Positions 29,055 through 39,434 are shown, counted from the first letter of the stretch. The stretch is 64,000 nt of DNA from Acinetobacter tjernbergiae DSM 14971 = CIP 107465 (GCF_000374425.1 NZ_KB894372.1:1-64000); one strand, 5' to 3'. Program-made: numbers and translations. Notes: generated from the sequence alone by a model not told the origin.

Positions 29055-30167
29055 GTGAGCTTGATCCAATCAGACTGGCTAAATTTACTAAAACCCAATT
29101 ATAAAGTATTACCTTTGAAAGAACGTTTACTTTCAGGATTTGGTGCGCTTTGTGGTTTAGCAATATCCTCTTTAATTAGTTGGTATGTATTGGGCGGTAT
29201 GAATGCATGGTATATCGCTCCTATGGGTGCCTCTTCTGTACTGCTTTTTGCAGTTCCGAATAGTCCATTAGCTCAGCCTTGGAATGTTGTGGTTGGGAAT
29301 ACCTTAGCAGGGCTGATTGGAGTAACCTGTACACAGCTTTTGCCTGATTTAACCTCTGCTTTTAGTATTGCGGTTGGATTGGCAATTTTTATGATGATGA
29401 CCACCGATTCATTGCATCCACCGAGTGGAGCAGTGGCAATTACCGCCGTATTAGGTGGGGATGCCGTACACCGTTTAGGCTTTCAATTTATCTTATATCC
29501 TGTGTTACTCAATTCGATTTTATTATTATTGATTGCAGTCTTTTTTAATCGGTTGATTGGTCGACATTATCCGATTACAGCGCATATTAATGAACGCTCT
29601 AAAGATCCAACACCAACCCAAAAAGTATCAATTCAACCGAAAGATATTAGATATGCTTTGGCACATCACACCGAGCTATTAGATATTAGTCAATATGATT
29701 TGGAAAAAATCATTTTAGAAGCACAAGAACGGGCCAATGAACGTCTGACGAACTCATTTGTTTGTCAAGACATTATGAGTCGAGATGTGATGAAATTGCA
29801 TGAAGATGATGATATTCATCAGGCTTTGGATAAATTTAAAGCAGTGAATTTGATGAGTTTGCCTGTTGTCAATACCGCAAATCATTTGGTGGGGACATTG
29901 GCTTTATATGAAGTGGTGGAATGGTTTAAAAGTGCGACTGATCCGAGAAATTCTTGGCAACACTATGTCCGACAAATTATGAGTCATCGTGTTGTCATTG
30001 TTGACCCATCTCAACCCATTCAGGATTTAATCCCTTATTTTGTGGAGAAGTCATTTAACTATATCCCTGTGGTTGAAAATAAATGTTTGATTGGGATCAT
30101 TAGTCGTGCCGATATGATTGCTGCGCTACAGCAACAGCTTAATCGTCAAAAGCTTTCATTTGAATAA
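29055..30167 (+). CDS. HPP-family membrane protein fused to CBS domains
   Basis: 370 residues, GTG start with AAGGTG upstream. Residues ~20-175 have five or so membrane helices with the HPP signature (APMGASSVLLFAVPNSPLAQPWNVVVGN and DSLHPPSGAVA). Residues ~235-365 hold two CBS motifs (MSRDVMKLHEDDDIHQALDKF and MSHRVVIVDPSQPIQDLI, closing in GIISRADMIAAL). Plant and cyanobacterial HPP proteins transport nitrite; CBS pairs bind adenine nucleotides, so transport may be energy-gated. The substrate here is unproven. Confidence 0.88.
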   Translation: MSLIQSDWLNLLKPNYKVLPLKERLLSGFGALCGLAISSLISWYVLGGMNAWYIAPMGASSVLLFAVPNSPLAQPWNVVVGNTLAGLIGVTCTQLLPDLTSAFSIAVGLAIFMMMTTDSLHPPSGAVAITAVLGGDAVHRLGFQFILYPVLLNSILLLLIAVFFNRLIGRHYPITAHINERSKDPTPTQKVSIQPKDIRYALAHHTELLDISQYDLEKIILEAQERANERLTNSFVCQDIMSRDVMKLHEDDDIHQALDKFKAVNLMSLPVVNTANHLVGTLALYEVVEWFKSATDPRNSWQHYVRQIMSHRVVIVDPSQPIQDLIPYFVEKSFNYIPVVENKCLIGIISRADMIAALQQQLNRQKLSFE

Positions 30168-30236
30168 AAAATAAAAAAAAGCTACGGTTGTATTCGGGGG
30201 AAATTCAACCGTAGCGACCAAAAGTGGAAAAAAGGA

Positions 30237-30506
30237 TTAACGTTTTATGCTTTGATCATCATAAATCGTTTTGACAGGTTGCTGGTAACCTTGCGTATGT
30301 TCAACTGGAGTGAGCTGTTTTTTGGGAATAACTAACCATAAAATTAGATAGACCAAAATACCCGGAAAGGCAGCGCTCATGAGCGAAATCACGACAAAGA
30401 TCAAGCGTAATAAATTTGCATTCCAACCAAAACGTTCCGCAATACCGCCCATTATCCCAGCGATCATGCTTTGTTGGTTTGAGCGATATAAACCAGAATT
30501 GGTCAT
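30237..30506 (-). CDS. PspC-domain small membrane protein
   Basis: 89 residues from the ATG at 30506, with AAGGAG upstream; the longer frame has no site. GLYRSNQQSMIAGIMGGIAERFGWNANLLRLIF is the PspC start (cytoplasmic helix then membrane segment), followed by a second hydrophobic stretch and a Lys-rich end. PspC proteins sense envelope stress with PspA/B. No psp genes adjoin it, so a stand-alone envelope role is more likely. Confidence 0.88.
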   Translation of the reverse strand: MTNSGLYRSNQQSMIAGIMGGIAERFGWNANLLRLIFVVISLMSAAFPGILVYLILWLVIPKKQLTPVEHTQGYQQPVKTIYDDQSIKR

Positions 30507-30839
30507 TGAATTTTTCTCCTTAAAATATATATGAAACAGCAAAAATACTTTTATTGGTGATTTGCTACTGTTAATAAATAAATAGGGATGAACGAAGATT
30601 TTTAAAGTTTAAACAGATAAGAGAATCGTTACCGTGTGTAAAAGACTGATGGAAAAAGCGACAGTATCGCCTAAAATGCACCGACTTAAAGCACACTGCT
30701 TTGTCAAATCACGATTTCAATCCTATTGCTTTCCTTCTATTTACCCTTTTGGGGAATGGACTGACACCAATATTAACCCTATATTTTCAAAAAATTAGGC
30801 TTAAATTTGTAAAGAAAGTAATCATGATGTTAGAGAATT
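30507..30839. other. Divergent intergenic region
   Basis: 333 bases between the PspC gene and the lipoprotein gene. Apart from the PspC ribosome-binding site I see no gene, repeat or RNA. It should contain both promoters. Confidence 0.5.
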
Positions 30840-31511
30840 ATGGATATGCAGTTCAGGTTATTCTTACAGCATTTTAGTGTAGGGATTCTTTTTAGTTTTG
30901 GTTTAAGTGCATGTGATAGCCATCATCCTGAATCGATGAAACAGCCAACCCAAGCACAGCCAAATGGTGAAGAAGTTTCTGCCCCCAATGTATCAGATGA
31001 TGAAAAAACAATTTCTAGTGAAGGCGTTGCATTAACTGAGGTTGCAGGGCAGGCAACGATTCCTCATGTGGCATCAAATCATATGACTAAACCCACGCAG
31101 CAAGATTTACGCTATGCTGGGCGCTATCATGCACGGATTCCATGTACAGATGCGTTTGCAGGTTGTGTAAAGGGTGAAAAAGAAGCCGAATATATTTTAA
31201 ATTTGTTAGAAGATGGTTCAGTGTATTGGACCAATACCAGTTTTGGACGCTTAGGTGCAGACCCATCTCGTAATATTGCTAAAATAGAACAAACCTGTAA
31301 ACAAGTACAATGGCATGTACATACCACAGGAAAAAAAATAATGGTTCGTTGTGAAGCCGCAGATCTCAATTTGTATTATCAAATTAGTCAAAATCATGAT
31401 TTGGTTTTAGATTTAGATCAAATTTGGAATGCTGATCATGGACGGAATCGCAAATTTTTTAAAGAATACCCATTTCCTCAACAGGCGTATATATTTGAAA
31501 AAGTAAAATAA
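30840..31511 (+). CDS. NlpE-like lipoprotein
   Basis: 223 residues. A lipoprotein signal ends FGLSAC with Cys25, then DSHH; Asp at +2 hints at inner-membrane retention if E. coli rules hold. After a low-complexity linker, residues ~95-145 read as the NlpE N-terminal domain: GRYHARIPCTDAFAGCVKG.KEAEYILNLLEDGSVYWTN, with the paired cysteines (IPC...GC) of that copper/surface-sensing fold. In E. coli NlpE signals envelope stress to Cpx. Whether this one does is inference. Confidence 0.75.
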   Translation: MDMQFRLFLQHFSVGILFSFGLSACDSHHPESMKQPTQAQPNGEEVSAPNVSDDEKTISSEGVALTEVAGQATIPHVASNHMTKPTQQDLRYAGRYHARIPCTDAFAGCVKGEKEAEYILNLLEDGSVYWTNTSFGRLGADPSRNIAKIEQTCKQVQWHVHTTGKKIMVRCEAADLNLYYQISQNHDLVLDLDQIWNADHGRNRKFFKEYPFPQQAYIFEKVK

Positions 31512-31532
31512 AAATAATTTTTGATGTAAAAA

Positions 31533-31556
31533 AAAGAGCGCATCAAGCGCTCTTTT
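31533..31556. terminator. Bidirectional terminator
   Basis: AAAGAGCGC pairs with GCGCTCTTT around a five-base loop, with A-run before and T-run after. It lies between the convergent lipoprotein and acyl-CoA dehydrogenase genes. Confidence 0.9.
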
Positions 31557-31568
31557 TTGTCGTTTCGA

Positions 31569-33392
31569 TTAGTAATCGAAACTGAAGTGTTCTGGTGCAA
31601 GTGAAGTTAATGTGCGTGAAGTTGATACCATTGATTCTGCATGGCCCTGAGCGCGTGGTAATAAACGGTCGAAGTAGAAATCAGCAACTTTGATTTTTGC
31701 TTTATAGAATTCTGGTGTTTCGATTCCGTTCCCTGCTTCTAATTTCTCAGAAGCAATCACTGCTTGTTGTGCCCAGAAGTAAGCCATCATCACATAACCA
31801 GAGAACATCAAGAAATCAGCTGAAGCTGAAGATACGATGTCACGGTCTTTACGAGCAGCAAGCATGATACGAACAGTTAAAGTATTCCATTGAGCACAAA
31901 GCTTCGTTAAGTCCCAAGCAAAACGACGTAAGTACTTGTTACGTGCATGAGTCGCACAGAACTTCAAAATTTCAGCAGTATAGTCACGAACGACTTTACC
32001 TTTTGAGCTTAAAAGAACTTTACGACCTAATAAGTCAAGTGCTTGGATACCTGTTGTACCCTCATACAGTGTTGAGATACGAGCATCACGCGCGATTTGT
32101 TCCATACCCCATTCACGGATATAGCCATGACCGCCATACACTTGCATACCGTTGTTTGCTGCTTCCAAGCCTAATTCAGTCAAGAAACCTTTTAAAATCG
32201 GGGTATAGAAACCAAGTTTGTCATCGGCAGCTTCATAAGCAGCTTGATCGCCACTTACTAATGCATCTGTCATTTTATCTGCAAGTTTTGCAGCATGATA
32301 GATCATTGAACGACCGCCTTCAGCAATCGCTTTTTGAGTTAAAAGCAAACGACGTACGTCAGCGTGGTGAATAATCGCATCACCTACACGCTCAGGTTCT
32401 TTCTTACCAGAAAGTGCGCGCATAGACATACGATCTTTCGCATAAGGTAAAGCACCTTGGAATGAAAGCTCAGCGTGAGCAACACCTTGAACCGCTGTAC
32501 CAATACGCGCAGTGTTCATGAAGGTAAACATCGCATGTAAACCTTTGTTGATTTCACCGATGAGGTAGCCTGTTGCATTATCAAAGTTAAGTACTGCTGT
32601 TGCAGAGGCTTTAATACCCATTTTGTGTTCAATAGAACCACAAGAAACCGTATTGCGCTCACCTACACCGCCATCAGCAGTCGGGATGAATTTCGGTACG
32701 ATGAATAAAGAAATACCACGAGTACCCGCAGGTGCATCTGGAAGACGCGCAAGTACGATATGAATGATATTGTCTGTTAAATCATGCTCACCCGCAGAGA
32801 TGAAGATTTTAGTACCAGAGATTTTATATGTACCGTCAGCAGCAGGTTCTGCTTTAGTTTTTACTTGACCTAAGTCTGTACCACATTGAGGTTCAGTTAA
32901 GCACATTGTGCCTGACCAAGTCCCTTCAACCAATTTAGGCATATAGGTATTTTTTTGCTCATCCGTACCGAACTGCATGATGGTGTTCATACAACCTGTA
33001 CTTAAACCTGGATACATGGTGAATGACCAGTTCGCCGTACCCATCATTTCAGATTTAATGAGGTTTAAAGACATTGGTAAGCCTTGACCACCAAATTCTT
33101 CTGGGTAAGAAAGACCTTGCCAACCGCCCATTACGAATTGGTCATACGCTTCTTTAAAGCCTTTAGGTGTTGTTACTTCGCTATTGTTGAAAGTACAACC
33201 TTCTTCATCACCTGATTGGTTGAGTGGAGAAAGCACGTTTTCGCAGTAATCTGCTGCACCTTCAAGAATCATATCAACTGTTTCAGCATCCGCATTTTGA
33301 CCACTTGTCAAAGTTTGGTAATGTGCTGGATAATCTAACATTTCGTTCATTAAGAAACGAATATCACGGAGAGGGGCTTTATATGCTGGCAT
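31569..33392 (-). CDS. Long-form acyl-CoA dehydrogenase
   Basis: 607 residues, about 220 longer than classical members. An N-terminal segment (PLRDIRFLMNEML) and a long C-terminal extension place it in the DmdC/FadE-like branch. Substrate and FAD motifs are MCLTEPQCGTDLGQVKTKA and YGGHGYIREWGMEQIARDARISTLYEGTTGIQALDLLGRK; the Glu in LYEGTTG is the expected catalytic base. It would oxidise acyl-CoA to enoyl-CoA, probably in fatty-acid beta-oxidation, passing electrons to ETF. Monocistronic. Confidence 0.93.
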   Translation of the reverse strand: MPAYKAPLRDIRFLMNEMLDYPAHYQTLTSGQNADAETVDMILEGAADYCENVLSPLNQSGDEEGCTFNNSEVTTPKGFKEAYDQFVMGGWQGLSYPEEFGGQGLPMSLNLIKSEMMGTANWSFTMYPGLSTGCMNTIMQFGTDEQKNTYMPKLVEGTWSGTMCLTEPQCGTDLGQVKTKAEPAADGTYKISGTKIFISAGEHDLTDNIIHIVLARLPDAPAGTRGISLFIVPKFIPTADGGVGERNTVSCGSIEHKMGIKASATAVLNFDNATGYLIGEINKGLHAMFTFMNTARIGTAVQGVAHAELSFQGALPYAKDRMSMRALSGKKEPERVGDAIIHHADVRRLLLTQKAIAEGGRSMIYHAAKLADKMTDALVSGDQAAYEAADDKLGFYTPILKGFLTELGLEAANNGMQVYGGHGYIREWGMEQIARDARISTLYEGTTGIQALDLLGRKVLLSSKGKVVRDYTAEILKFCATHARNKYLRRFAWDLTKLCAQWNTLTVRIMLAARKDRDIVSSASADFLMFSGYVMMAYFWAQQAVIASEKLEAGNGIETPEFYKAKIKVADFYFDRLLPRAQGHAESMVSTSRTLTSLAPEHFSFDY

Positions 33393-33631
33393 AATCTTAA
33401 TCCTGTATTTGAATCATTTTGGATTATCTGTTTCGATACTTTGATTATTCATAATAGTGATAAAAATACATTGATAAACTCTAGGGAAAAAAATGTCAGA
33501 AAAGCGAATTTTAGAAAATAGTAATGTGTAAGAAAATCATTTTTCTGTTAGAGTCTTTGCAGATATTATATGTGAAAAATGATCTATTTTATAGTTGAAA
33601 ATATAACGATATAAGGGTGTTTGGTAAAGCT

Positions 33632-35956
33632 ATGCGTTTAAAATATTTAACATTATGCTTATTGGGTCTTGGTCTTTCTGCTTGCTCGCAGCATGTCATT
33701 AAAACCAATTCAGGTTCTAAAAATTTAGAGCAAAAGGCGATTAATAGTCTCAATGCGATGTATGAATATCCGAGCTATGATTATCGCGGAAAATTTAATG
33801 TTCATGTCGATCTTGAACGAGATAAATCAACAGCTCCATCCGCGCAATCATCTCTAGATGCAGCGCTCAAGCAAAAAGTTGATCAATATTTACAAGACCA
33901 AAAGGTCAATTTAAATAGTAAACAGAAGCAAGCGCTTTATGTTGCGTTAGCACAAGAACAAAAAGCAGCTAAGCTTTCTAAAGCAGATCAGTTTGCTCAA
34001 GTCATGGTCAATATCCTAAACGACATGCAGTTTGAATATGATGGTTCTGTGCATTATCGCCAAAAAGTGGGATCATTCAACCTCACTGCACGTTATGAAA
34101 AACCAACCTTATTGATACAAGCCAAAGTGCCGATGGTGCTTGATTTGAATAATTATAAGTTTTATATCAACTACTTTGCGCTGATGCCGTATTTGGTGAA
34201 CAAAGAAAACCAAAACAATTTGGCATATTTAGATTTTTCTAAATATCAAGATTTATTTAAGCAAGTTGATTACAAAAAACTAGTCGAATATATGAAAGCA
34301 TCAGGTGCGGTGTATTATCGTCTTGCTGATCAAAATAATATTCAGGCCTTGTCTATTTCTTCAACTGACCAAAAGGCAGGTGTGGTTGAAAAAATTCGCT
34401 TAAAATCGACCGTTGAAGAGCTAATCCTACAAGCGAACTTGTATAGCAAAGTCAATGAAAAATATTTAATGCAAAGCATTTTGAATATTAAACAGCAAAA
34501 TCTAGAAAAATTTATTGCAAATGAAGCAAGTACTACAAATAAAGCCAAACCTGAGACAGCGGCTTCTGTCTTAGATAAAAAAGATTCCGCAGATGATGCC
34601 AGTGTGGTCAGCCAACAACTCTATCGTTTGGTGAATCAACATTTTGGTGTTGAAAATGAAGTAGCAGATGATACATCTATTACTGACGTTGCAGAAGATG
34701 CTGCAGAAGCAGCTAGACAAGCTGCAAGAGGTGATTCAGAGCCAACTGATGCTGTTGCTGATTCAGCTTCATCGGTAGATGATGAAGGTTTAACCGAGGC
34801 GCAATGTACGGCACTACAAAATACCATGAAGGCGATTTATGGCGATGCACAATATTGCCAAAGTATGTATGAGATTGATGTATTTGGTGTGAAGAAGACT
34901 GAACCAAGCTTCTTATCTTATATTGATAAATTGCAGGCTTTGGAAAAAGAGTTTGTTGTCTATGATCAAAACCAGTTTGTTGATGATCAAGCCTTTAAAG
35001 CACTTTGGACAAAACACCAAGCTGATATCGACAAAGCATTACCACCTGTAGATAAGCGTAATCCATTGATCATCGATATTGGTTTAGATGCAGAGGGGCG
35101 TGCAGTCAAAATTGATTATGATTTCAATTATGGCTTACCTGAGTTAAAAGCTCGCTTCAATATGAAAGCGGATATGCTGATTTCGAACTATGGTAATGCC
35201 ACACCGATTGATCAGGCTCAATTGAAACGTGCAAAAACATGGGCAGAAACCAGTAAAGGTTCAATACTGGAACAAGCGATGGGAAGTTTCTCTGAGAAAT
35301 TGGGGCAAACGGGTATCCAAGAGCGTTCAGTTGAGCCTTATACTTTATCTTTAGATGATCAACTGAAAGTGATTGCAGAACAACGTTATGATGCAACACA
35401 TGCTTATGAACACACCTACAAAGCCGTCTTTATTGCTAAATTGGTTGAAAGTAAGCCCCAAATTGCACAGCGTTACTCTAGCCAAGAATTACAGGAAATT
35501 GCAGCGGTTTATGCCTATTGGTATGGCAATGAAGACGTGTATAACCCAGAAGGAAAAGCACTAAAAAGCATTGAAGCCTTACAGAAGAAACATCATCTTG
35601 AGCAAGAAGACCAGTTCGATGACAAGTTAGGTCAGGCAGTCAATCGTATTGTGAATGATGCGATGCATGGTGATCAAGATCGTCAAGCATGGAAAAAATT
35701 ACAAGCCCAATATAAACAGCCACAGCAGCTATTTGCTCAACAATATCAAATCCAATTTGAACGTGATAATGGGGTTTCGAGTGAAGAAAAACCTTTACTG
35801 GCACAAACCGCTGCGATTTTAGGGCAAGTGTATGTTGATGCACGTAAGAATCAGTTGTCTGAGAAAACCATTAAAGCTTTAAAAATTGAGCATAATGAAT
35901 TTATTGATTATGAAATTTTTAAAGATGTTTATTTGAAAATGCTGACGGCAAAATAA
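33632..35956 (+). CDS. Large lipoprotein of unknown function
   Basis: 774 residues from the ATG at 33632 (MRLKYLTLCLLGLGLSAC, Cys18, then SQ). The N-terminal half has a Lys/Gln-rich helical part followed by a beta-rich domain (FEYDGSVHYRQKVGSFNLTARYEKPTLL, then LDLNNYKFYINYFALMPYL). Residues ~350-390 form an Asp/Ala/Ser-rich acidic linker. The C-terminal half contains TEAQCTALQ...DAQYCQSMYEID (a likely disulphide) and a second beta segment (VKIDYDFNYGLPELKARFNM). It probably sits in the outer membrane facing the periplasm. No family recognised. Confidence 0.8.
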   Translation: MRLKYLTLCLLGLGLSACSQHVIKTNSGSKNLEQKAINSLNAMYEYPSYDYRGKFNVHVDLERDKSTAPSAQSSLDAALKQKVDQYLQDQKVNLNSKQKQALYVALAQEQKAAKLSKADQFAQVMVNILNDMQFEYDGSVHYRQKVGSFNLTARYEKPTLLIQAKVPMVLDLNNYKFYINYFALMPYLVNKENQNNLAYLDFSKYQDLFKQVDYKKLVEYMKASGAVYYRLADQNNIQALSISSTDQKAGVVEKIRLKSTVEELILQANLYSKVNEKYLMQSILNIKQQNLEKFIANEASTTNKAKPETAASVLDKKDSADDASVVSQQLYRLVNQHFGVENEVADDTSITDVAEDAAEAARQAARGDSEPTDAVADSASSVDDEGLTEAQCTALQNTMKAIYGDAQYCQSMYEIDVFGVKKTEPSFLSYIDKLQALEKEFVVYDQNQFVDDQAFKALWTKHQADIDKALPPVDKRNPLIIDIGLDAEGRAVKIDYDFNYGLPELKARFNMKADMLISNYGNATPIDQAQLKRAKTWAETSKGSILEQAMGSFSEKLGQTGIQERSVEPYTLSLDDQLKVIAEQRYDATHAYEHTYKAVFIAKLVESKPQIAQRYSSQELQEIAAVYAYWYGNEDVYNPEGKALKSIEALQKKHHLEQEDQFDDKLGQAVNRIVNDAMHGDQDRQAWKKLQAQYKQPQQLFAQQYQIQFERDNGVSSEEKPLLAQTAAILGQVYVDARKNQLSEKTIKALKIEHNEFIDYEIFKDVYLKMLTAK

Positions 35957-35971
35957 TTGAATATTGATAAA

Positions 35972-36001
35972 AAAGAACCTGCGTAATGCAGGTTCTTTTT
36001 T
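35972..36001. terminator. Bidirectional terminator
   Basis: AAAGAACCTGC pairs with GCAGGTTCTTT around a five-base loop and is followed by a T-run. It lies between the convergent lipoprotein gene and aroE. Confidence 0.9.
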
Positions 36002-36018
36002 ATTGAATAGCGGGTGAA

Positions 36019-36807
36019 TTATAAAAAATCTTTCAAGTCAGGTTTGACCCCATTCCAAATAGAAAAAGCTTCAATCGCTTGACCCACCAACATACCAAAA
36101 CCATCTGTCGAGGGAACTTGACGCTCTTGGGCTTGATCTAGAAAGCTCGAAGGTTTGCCATACGCCATTTCATAAGCATGATGGAAAACTAAGCTTTCAG
36201 GGAGTTGTAAGCTGTCACCCGTTAGGCTCGCTGAAGTTGCATTGATGACAAAATCAAATTCACCCGAAAGTTGTTCTAAGTTAATTGCTATCAGTTTAGC
36301 TTGTGGTACGGCATCTTTTAGATCATCAACCAATTGCTCCGCGCGGCTGAGGGTACGATTGGCTATTACAATGTTCTTTGCACCTGCTTGTACTAAAGGA
36401 TAGATCACACCACGTGTTGCACCACCAGCCCCTAAAATTAAAATACGGCTATTTTTAAGTTCCCAACCTAAGGCTTGAATGGCTGCAACTAAACCTTGAC
36501 CATCGGTATTATCCCCAAAAAGTTTGCCATCTTGCATCCATAAGGTATTGACTGCTTTGGCAATTTTTGCACGCTCAGTGAGTTGGTCGCATAAGGCAAA
36601 TGCTTGTTCTTTAAATGGAACAGTCACATTCATACCGATACCGTTTTGAGCAAAAAAATCTTTTGCTGTGCTTTCAAAGCCATCCAAAGGTGCAAGAATT
36701 TTTTTATAGTCTAAATTGACCCCCGTTTTTGCTGCAAATGCGTGATGGAGTTCTGGTGAGCGAGATTGTTCAATCGGATTCCCAATGACAGCAAATTGTT
36801 TGGTCAT
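36019..36807 (-). CDS. aroE: Shikimate dehydrogenase
   Basis: 262 residues from the ATG at 36807, with GGA seven bases before it; the TTG at 36819 is less likely. The shikimate site is NPIEQSRSPELHHAFA, the catalytic lysine is in TVPFKEQAF and its partner Asp in NTDGQGL. The NADP site is ILILGAGGATRGV followed by IANRT. It reduces 3-dehydroshikimate with NADPH in aromatic amino-acid synthesis. hemF lies upstream in the same direction but a terminator separates them. Confidence 0.96.
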   Translation of the reverse strand: MTKQFAVIGNPIEQSRSPELHHAFAAKTGVNLDYKKILAPLDGFESTAKDFFAQNGIGMNVTVPFKEQAFALCDQLTERAKIAKAVNTLWMQDGKLFGDNTDGQGLVAAIQALGWELKNSRILILGAGGATRGVIYPLVQAGAKNIVIANRTLSRAEQLVDDLKDAVPQAKLIAINLEQLSGEFDFVINATSASLTGDSLQLPESLVFHHAYEMAYGKPSSFLDQAQERQVPSTDGFGMLVGQAIEAFSIWNGVKPDLKDFL

Positions 36808-36901
36808 ACTTTTATCCAAAGTTTAAAGAGAGGATGGTGGTTATTAAACATGTTTTCATGTTCATACGCACACAATATACGACAATCTGTAGGTACAAAA
36901 A

Positions 36902-36923
36902 AAGCACCTAAGTTTAGGTGCTT
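36902..36923 (-). terminator. hemF: Terminator of hemF
   Basis: On the minus strand AAGCACCTAA pairs with TTAGGTGCTT, followed by a run of T. It lies between hemF and aroE. Confidence 0.85.
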
Positions 36924-36940
36924 GGGATCATTACAGTGAA

Positions 36941-37882
36941 TTATTTATTTAAACCCAACCAATCTCTTGGTTTTAGATAATAATCTGTAAGGCGCTTTTC
37001 TGTAGAGTTATCATCCCATTCAGGACGATAAGACCAACCGGCAAGATTTGGTAAACTCACCAAGATGGACTCAATACGACCACCTGTTTGTAAACCAAAC
37101 AAAGTGCCGCGGTCATAAACAAGGTTGTACTCAACATAGCGACCACGACGATACAGTTGGAAAGAACGTTGCGCTTCGGTATAAGGTTGTTCACGGTGCT
37201 TTTCAAAAATCGGTAAAATCGCGGCTAAATAGCCATTACCCACGGCTTGGATATATTTAAAGCAGGTGTCGAAATCCCACTGGTTCAAATCATCAAAGAA
37301 TAAACCGCCAACGCCACGTTGTTCATCACGGTGTTTTAAATAGAAATAATCATCACACCATTGTTTATGTTCAGCGTAGACATTTTCGCCAAAAGGTTGA
37401 CAGAGATCATAGGCTGTTTGGTGCCAATTCTGAATATCTTGATCATCTGGGTAAAAAGGCGTTAAGTCGAAGCCACCGCCAAACCACCACACGGGATCTT
37501 GTCCTTCAGGTTCAGCGACAAATAAACGAACATTGGCATGTGAAGTTGGAATATTGGGGTTATTTGGATGAATCACTAAAGATACGCCCAACGCTTGTGC
37601 TTTTGCGCCAGCAATTTGCGGATGACGCTCTGTTGCAGAAGCGGGGAGTTTACTAATATTGATGTGGGAGAACATCACCCCACCTTTTTCAATCACTTCA
37701 CCATTTTGCAAAACACGAGAGCGACCACCGCCACCTTCGGTTCGTTGCCAATCATCAATGATAAATTCAGCGGTACCACCGCCTGCACGTTCCTGTTGCT
37801 CTAGTCCTGCACAAATTCGTGCTTGTAGATCGAGTAAAAACTCGCGAACACGTTGAATATCAGCTGAAGTTGGGTGCTGCAT
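36941..37882 (-). CDS. hemF: Oxygen-dependent coproporphyrinogen-III oxidase
   Basis: 313 residues from the ATG at 37882; GAGG overlaps the earlier in-frame ATG (37894) and is spaced six bases from this one. Family blocks: [118 protein letters not shown]. It converts coproporphyrinogen III to protoporphyrinogen IX using O2, in the cytoplasm. Confidence 0.97.
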   Translation of the reverse strand: MQHPTSADIQRVREFLLDLQARICAGLEQQERAGGGTAEFIIDDWQRTEGGGGRSRVLQNGEVIEKGGVMFSHINISKLPASATERHPQIAGAKAQALGVSLVIHPNNPNIPTSHANVRLFVAEPEGQDPVWWFGGGFDLTPFYPDDQDIQNWHQTAYDLCQPFGENVYAEHKQWCDDYFYLKHRDEQRGVGGLFFDDLNQWDFDTCFKYIQAVGNGYLAAILPIFEKHREQPYTEAQRSFQLYRRGRYVEYNLVYDRGTLFGLQTGGRIESILVSLPNLAGWSYRPEWDDNSTEKRLTDYYLKPRDWLGLNK

Positions 37883-38013
37883 GATGATCCTCATGATGTG
37901 ATCTAAGAATTAGTGATATCAAAACATAAAACCATAAGAAAAGTAAGGGATTTTTAAATCTATATTCAGATACATGATTTAGGATGAAAAGTTTGGAGAG
38001 CCGAGAATACTTT

Positions 38014-38487
38014 TTATTTAGACTGTGCAGCGCGATTCTTTTCGATAAGTCTATTAATTTCTTCGTTATACAGCCAAGTATTTAAAATACCTTCAGAACT
38101 TTCTAAGCCAGTAATATCTAAAAAATGTTCAAATGTACCTGCAACTTGTTCTCTATCATCTGTACCAAGTGAGTCAGGATCAATTTGATGGATACCTTCA
38201 GAAAGTATTTTCAGTCGCTGTTCTTTACTTGGTTGATCCGAGTGCTGATAAAGCTGGATGTACGCTTCAGCAGTCTGAGCTACTTTTTGATTTAATACTC
38301 TTTTCAATTGATTATCTTGAACGCCTGTATATAGATAGCCATCACTTAAAAAATGATCTTGCTGTTGAAATTTATGTAATTGATTGATAATTTTAGTATT
38401 TAAAGGGGATGCTTTATGCCCATTCGCTTGAGTGTAGCCACTTAGTAATAGGAGACCTGTTACTAAGAAAATACTTAATAATTTCAT
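38014..38487 (-). CDS. Small secreted protein of unknown function
   Basis: 157 residues from the ATG at 38487 (MKLLSIFLVTGLLLLSG), which starts a clear signal peptide ending QANG. The longer frame would run back into ribA. AAAGAG lies upstream. The mature protein is helical and polar (LKRVLNQKVAQTAEAYIQLYQ, then DSLGTDDREQVAGTFEHFLDI), ending in a short basic helix. It is 40 bases downstream of ribA, perhaps sharing its transcript. No family recognised. Confidence 0.65.
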   Translation of the reverse strand: MKLLSIFLVTGLLLLSGYTQANGHKASPLNTKIINQLHKFQQQDHFLSDGYLYTGVQDNQLKRVLNQKVAQTAEAYIQLYQHSDQPSKEQRLKILSEGIHQIDPDSLGTDDREQVAGTFEHFLDITGLESSEGILNTWLYNEEINRLIEKNRAAQSK

Positions 38488-38527
38488 ATTAATAAATACT
38501 CTTTTAATGAGTGCGATGACTCTACAC

Positions 38528-39214
38528 TTAGAAGTCATCCTTTTGATAAAGATGATCCATACGCTCACGTTTGGTCTTTAAATATTGTTCATTGAATGGG
38601 TTGCTTCCTACGGTGAGAGGAACGCGTTCAGTCACATGAATACCAAGATCTGTCAAAGCTTTCAGCTTTAAAGGGTTATTGGTAATGAGCTTGACTTCTT
38701 TAATCTGAAGATGGTCTAACATAATGCTGCACATATCATAACGACGTGCATCCGCAGGAAGATTTAATAATAAGTTAGCATCAACGGTGTCATGTCCTTG
38801 ATCTTGCAAGGCATAGGCACGAATTTTGTTGGTCAGTCCGATGCCACGCCCTTCTTGGCGCAAATATAAAATCACACCTTGACCTGCTTCATTAATCAAG
38901 CGTTGAGTTGCTTGTAGTTGAGGTCCACAATCGCATTTAAGCGAAGCGAAAGCATCGCCTGTTAAACATTCAGAATGAATGCGTACCAGTACAGGTGCCT
39001 CAGGCGTTGTTTCTAAACCCTTAGACAGCGCCACATGTTCTTCACCCGTTTCAGGGTCTTGAAACACAGAAATATTGAAGTCACCAAAAGCGGTTGGTAG
39101 CTTTGATGTTGCAATAAATTCAATCGGCACAGATAACTCACTATCATGATAAAAACAGTCAAAGTATAGCTTAATGTGTGAAGATTGAGTGAATTGCGAG
39201 TTCTGATTTTTCAC
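38528..39214 (-). CDS. ribA: GTP cyclohydrolase II
   Basis: 228 residues. The zinc site is [15 protein letters not shown] (C-x10-C-x-C), and the catalytic region is [24 protein letters not shown] followed by [16 protein letters not shown] and [17 protein letters not shown]. It opens GTP to the first riboflavin-pathway intermediate. The N-terminus is about 25 residues longer than in E. coli RibA. No FMN riboswitch is visible upstream, where 220 bases separate it from the divergent dxs. Confidence 0.95.
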   Translation of the reverse strand: MKNQNSQFTQSSHIKLYFDCFYHDSELSVPIEFIATSKLPTAFGDFNISVFQDPETGEEHVALSKGLETTPEAPVLVRIHSECLTGDAFASLKCDCGPQLQATQRLINEAGQGVILYLRQEGRGIGLTNKIRAYALQDQGHDTVDANLLLNLPADARRYDMCSIMLDHLQIKEVKLITNNPLKLKALTDLGIHVTERVPLTVGSNPFNEQYLKTKRERMDHLYQKDDF

Positions 39215-39434
39215 ATAAGTTTTTCTTTTTCATGGAAAGCACACAATAATAGTTGATAAACAGTGACATAATTCAGGATAATCAGCGAGTCAATCTTTAA
39301 GATTGGCTTGAGAATGTTCAGCACTACATCATTCGCACATGTGGCTGATTGAAGGTAGATTGTATTTAATTGTATGATTGCCCCCATTTAACCCAGCTTC
39401 GGATTTGCCAGGCTTAAAAAGGCTTTGCCACATT

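Noticed and set aside
36941..39214. FMN riboswitch or haem-responsive element near ribA/hemF
   Set aside because: No conserved riboswitch core seen in the upstream gaps.
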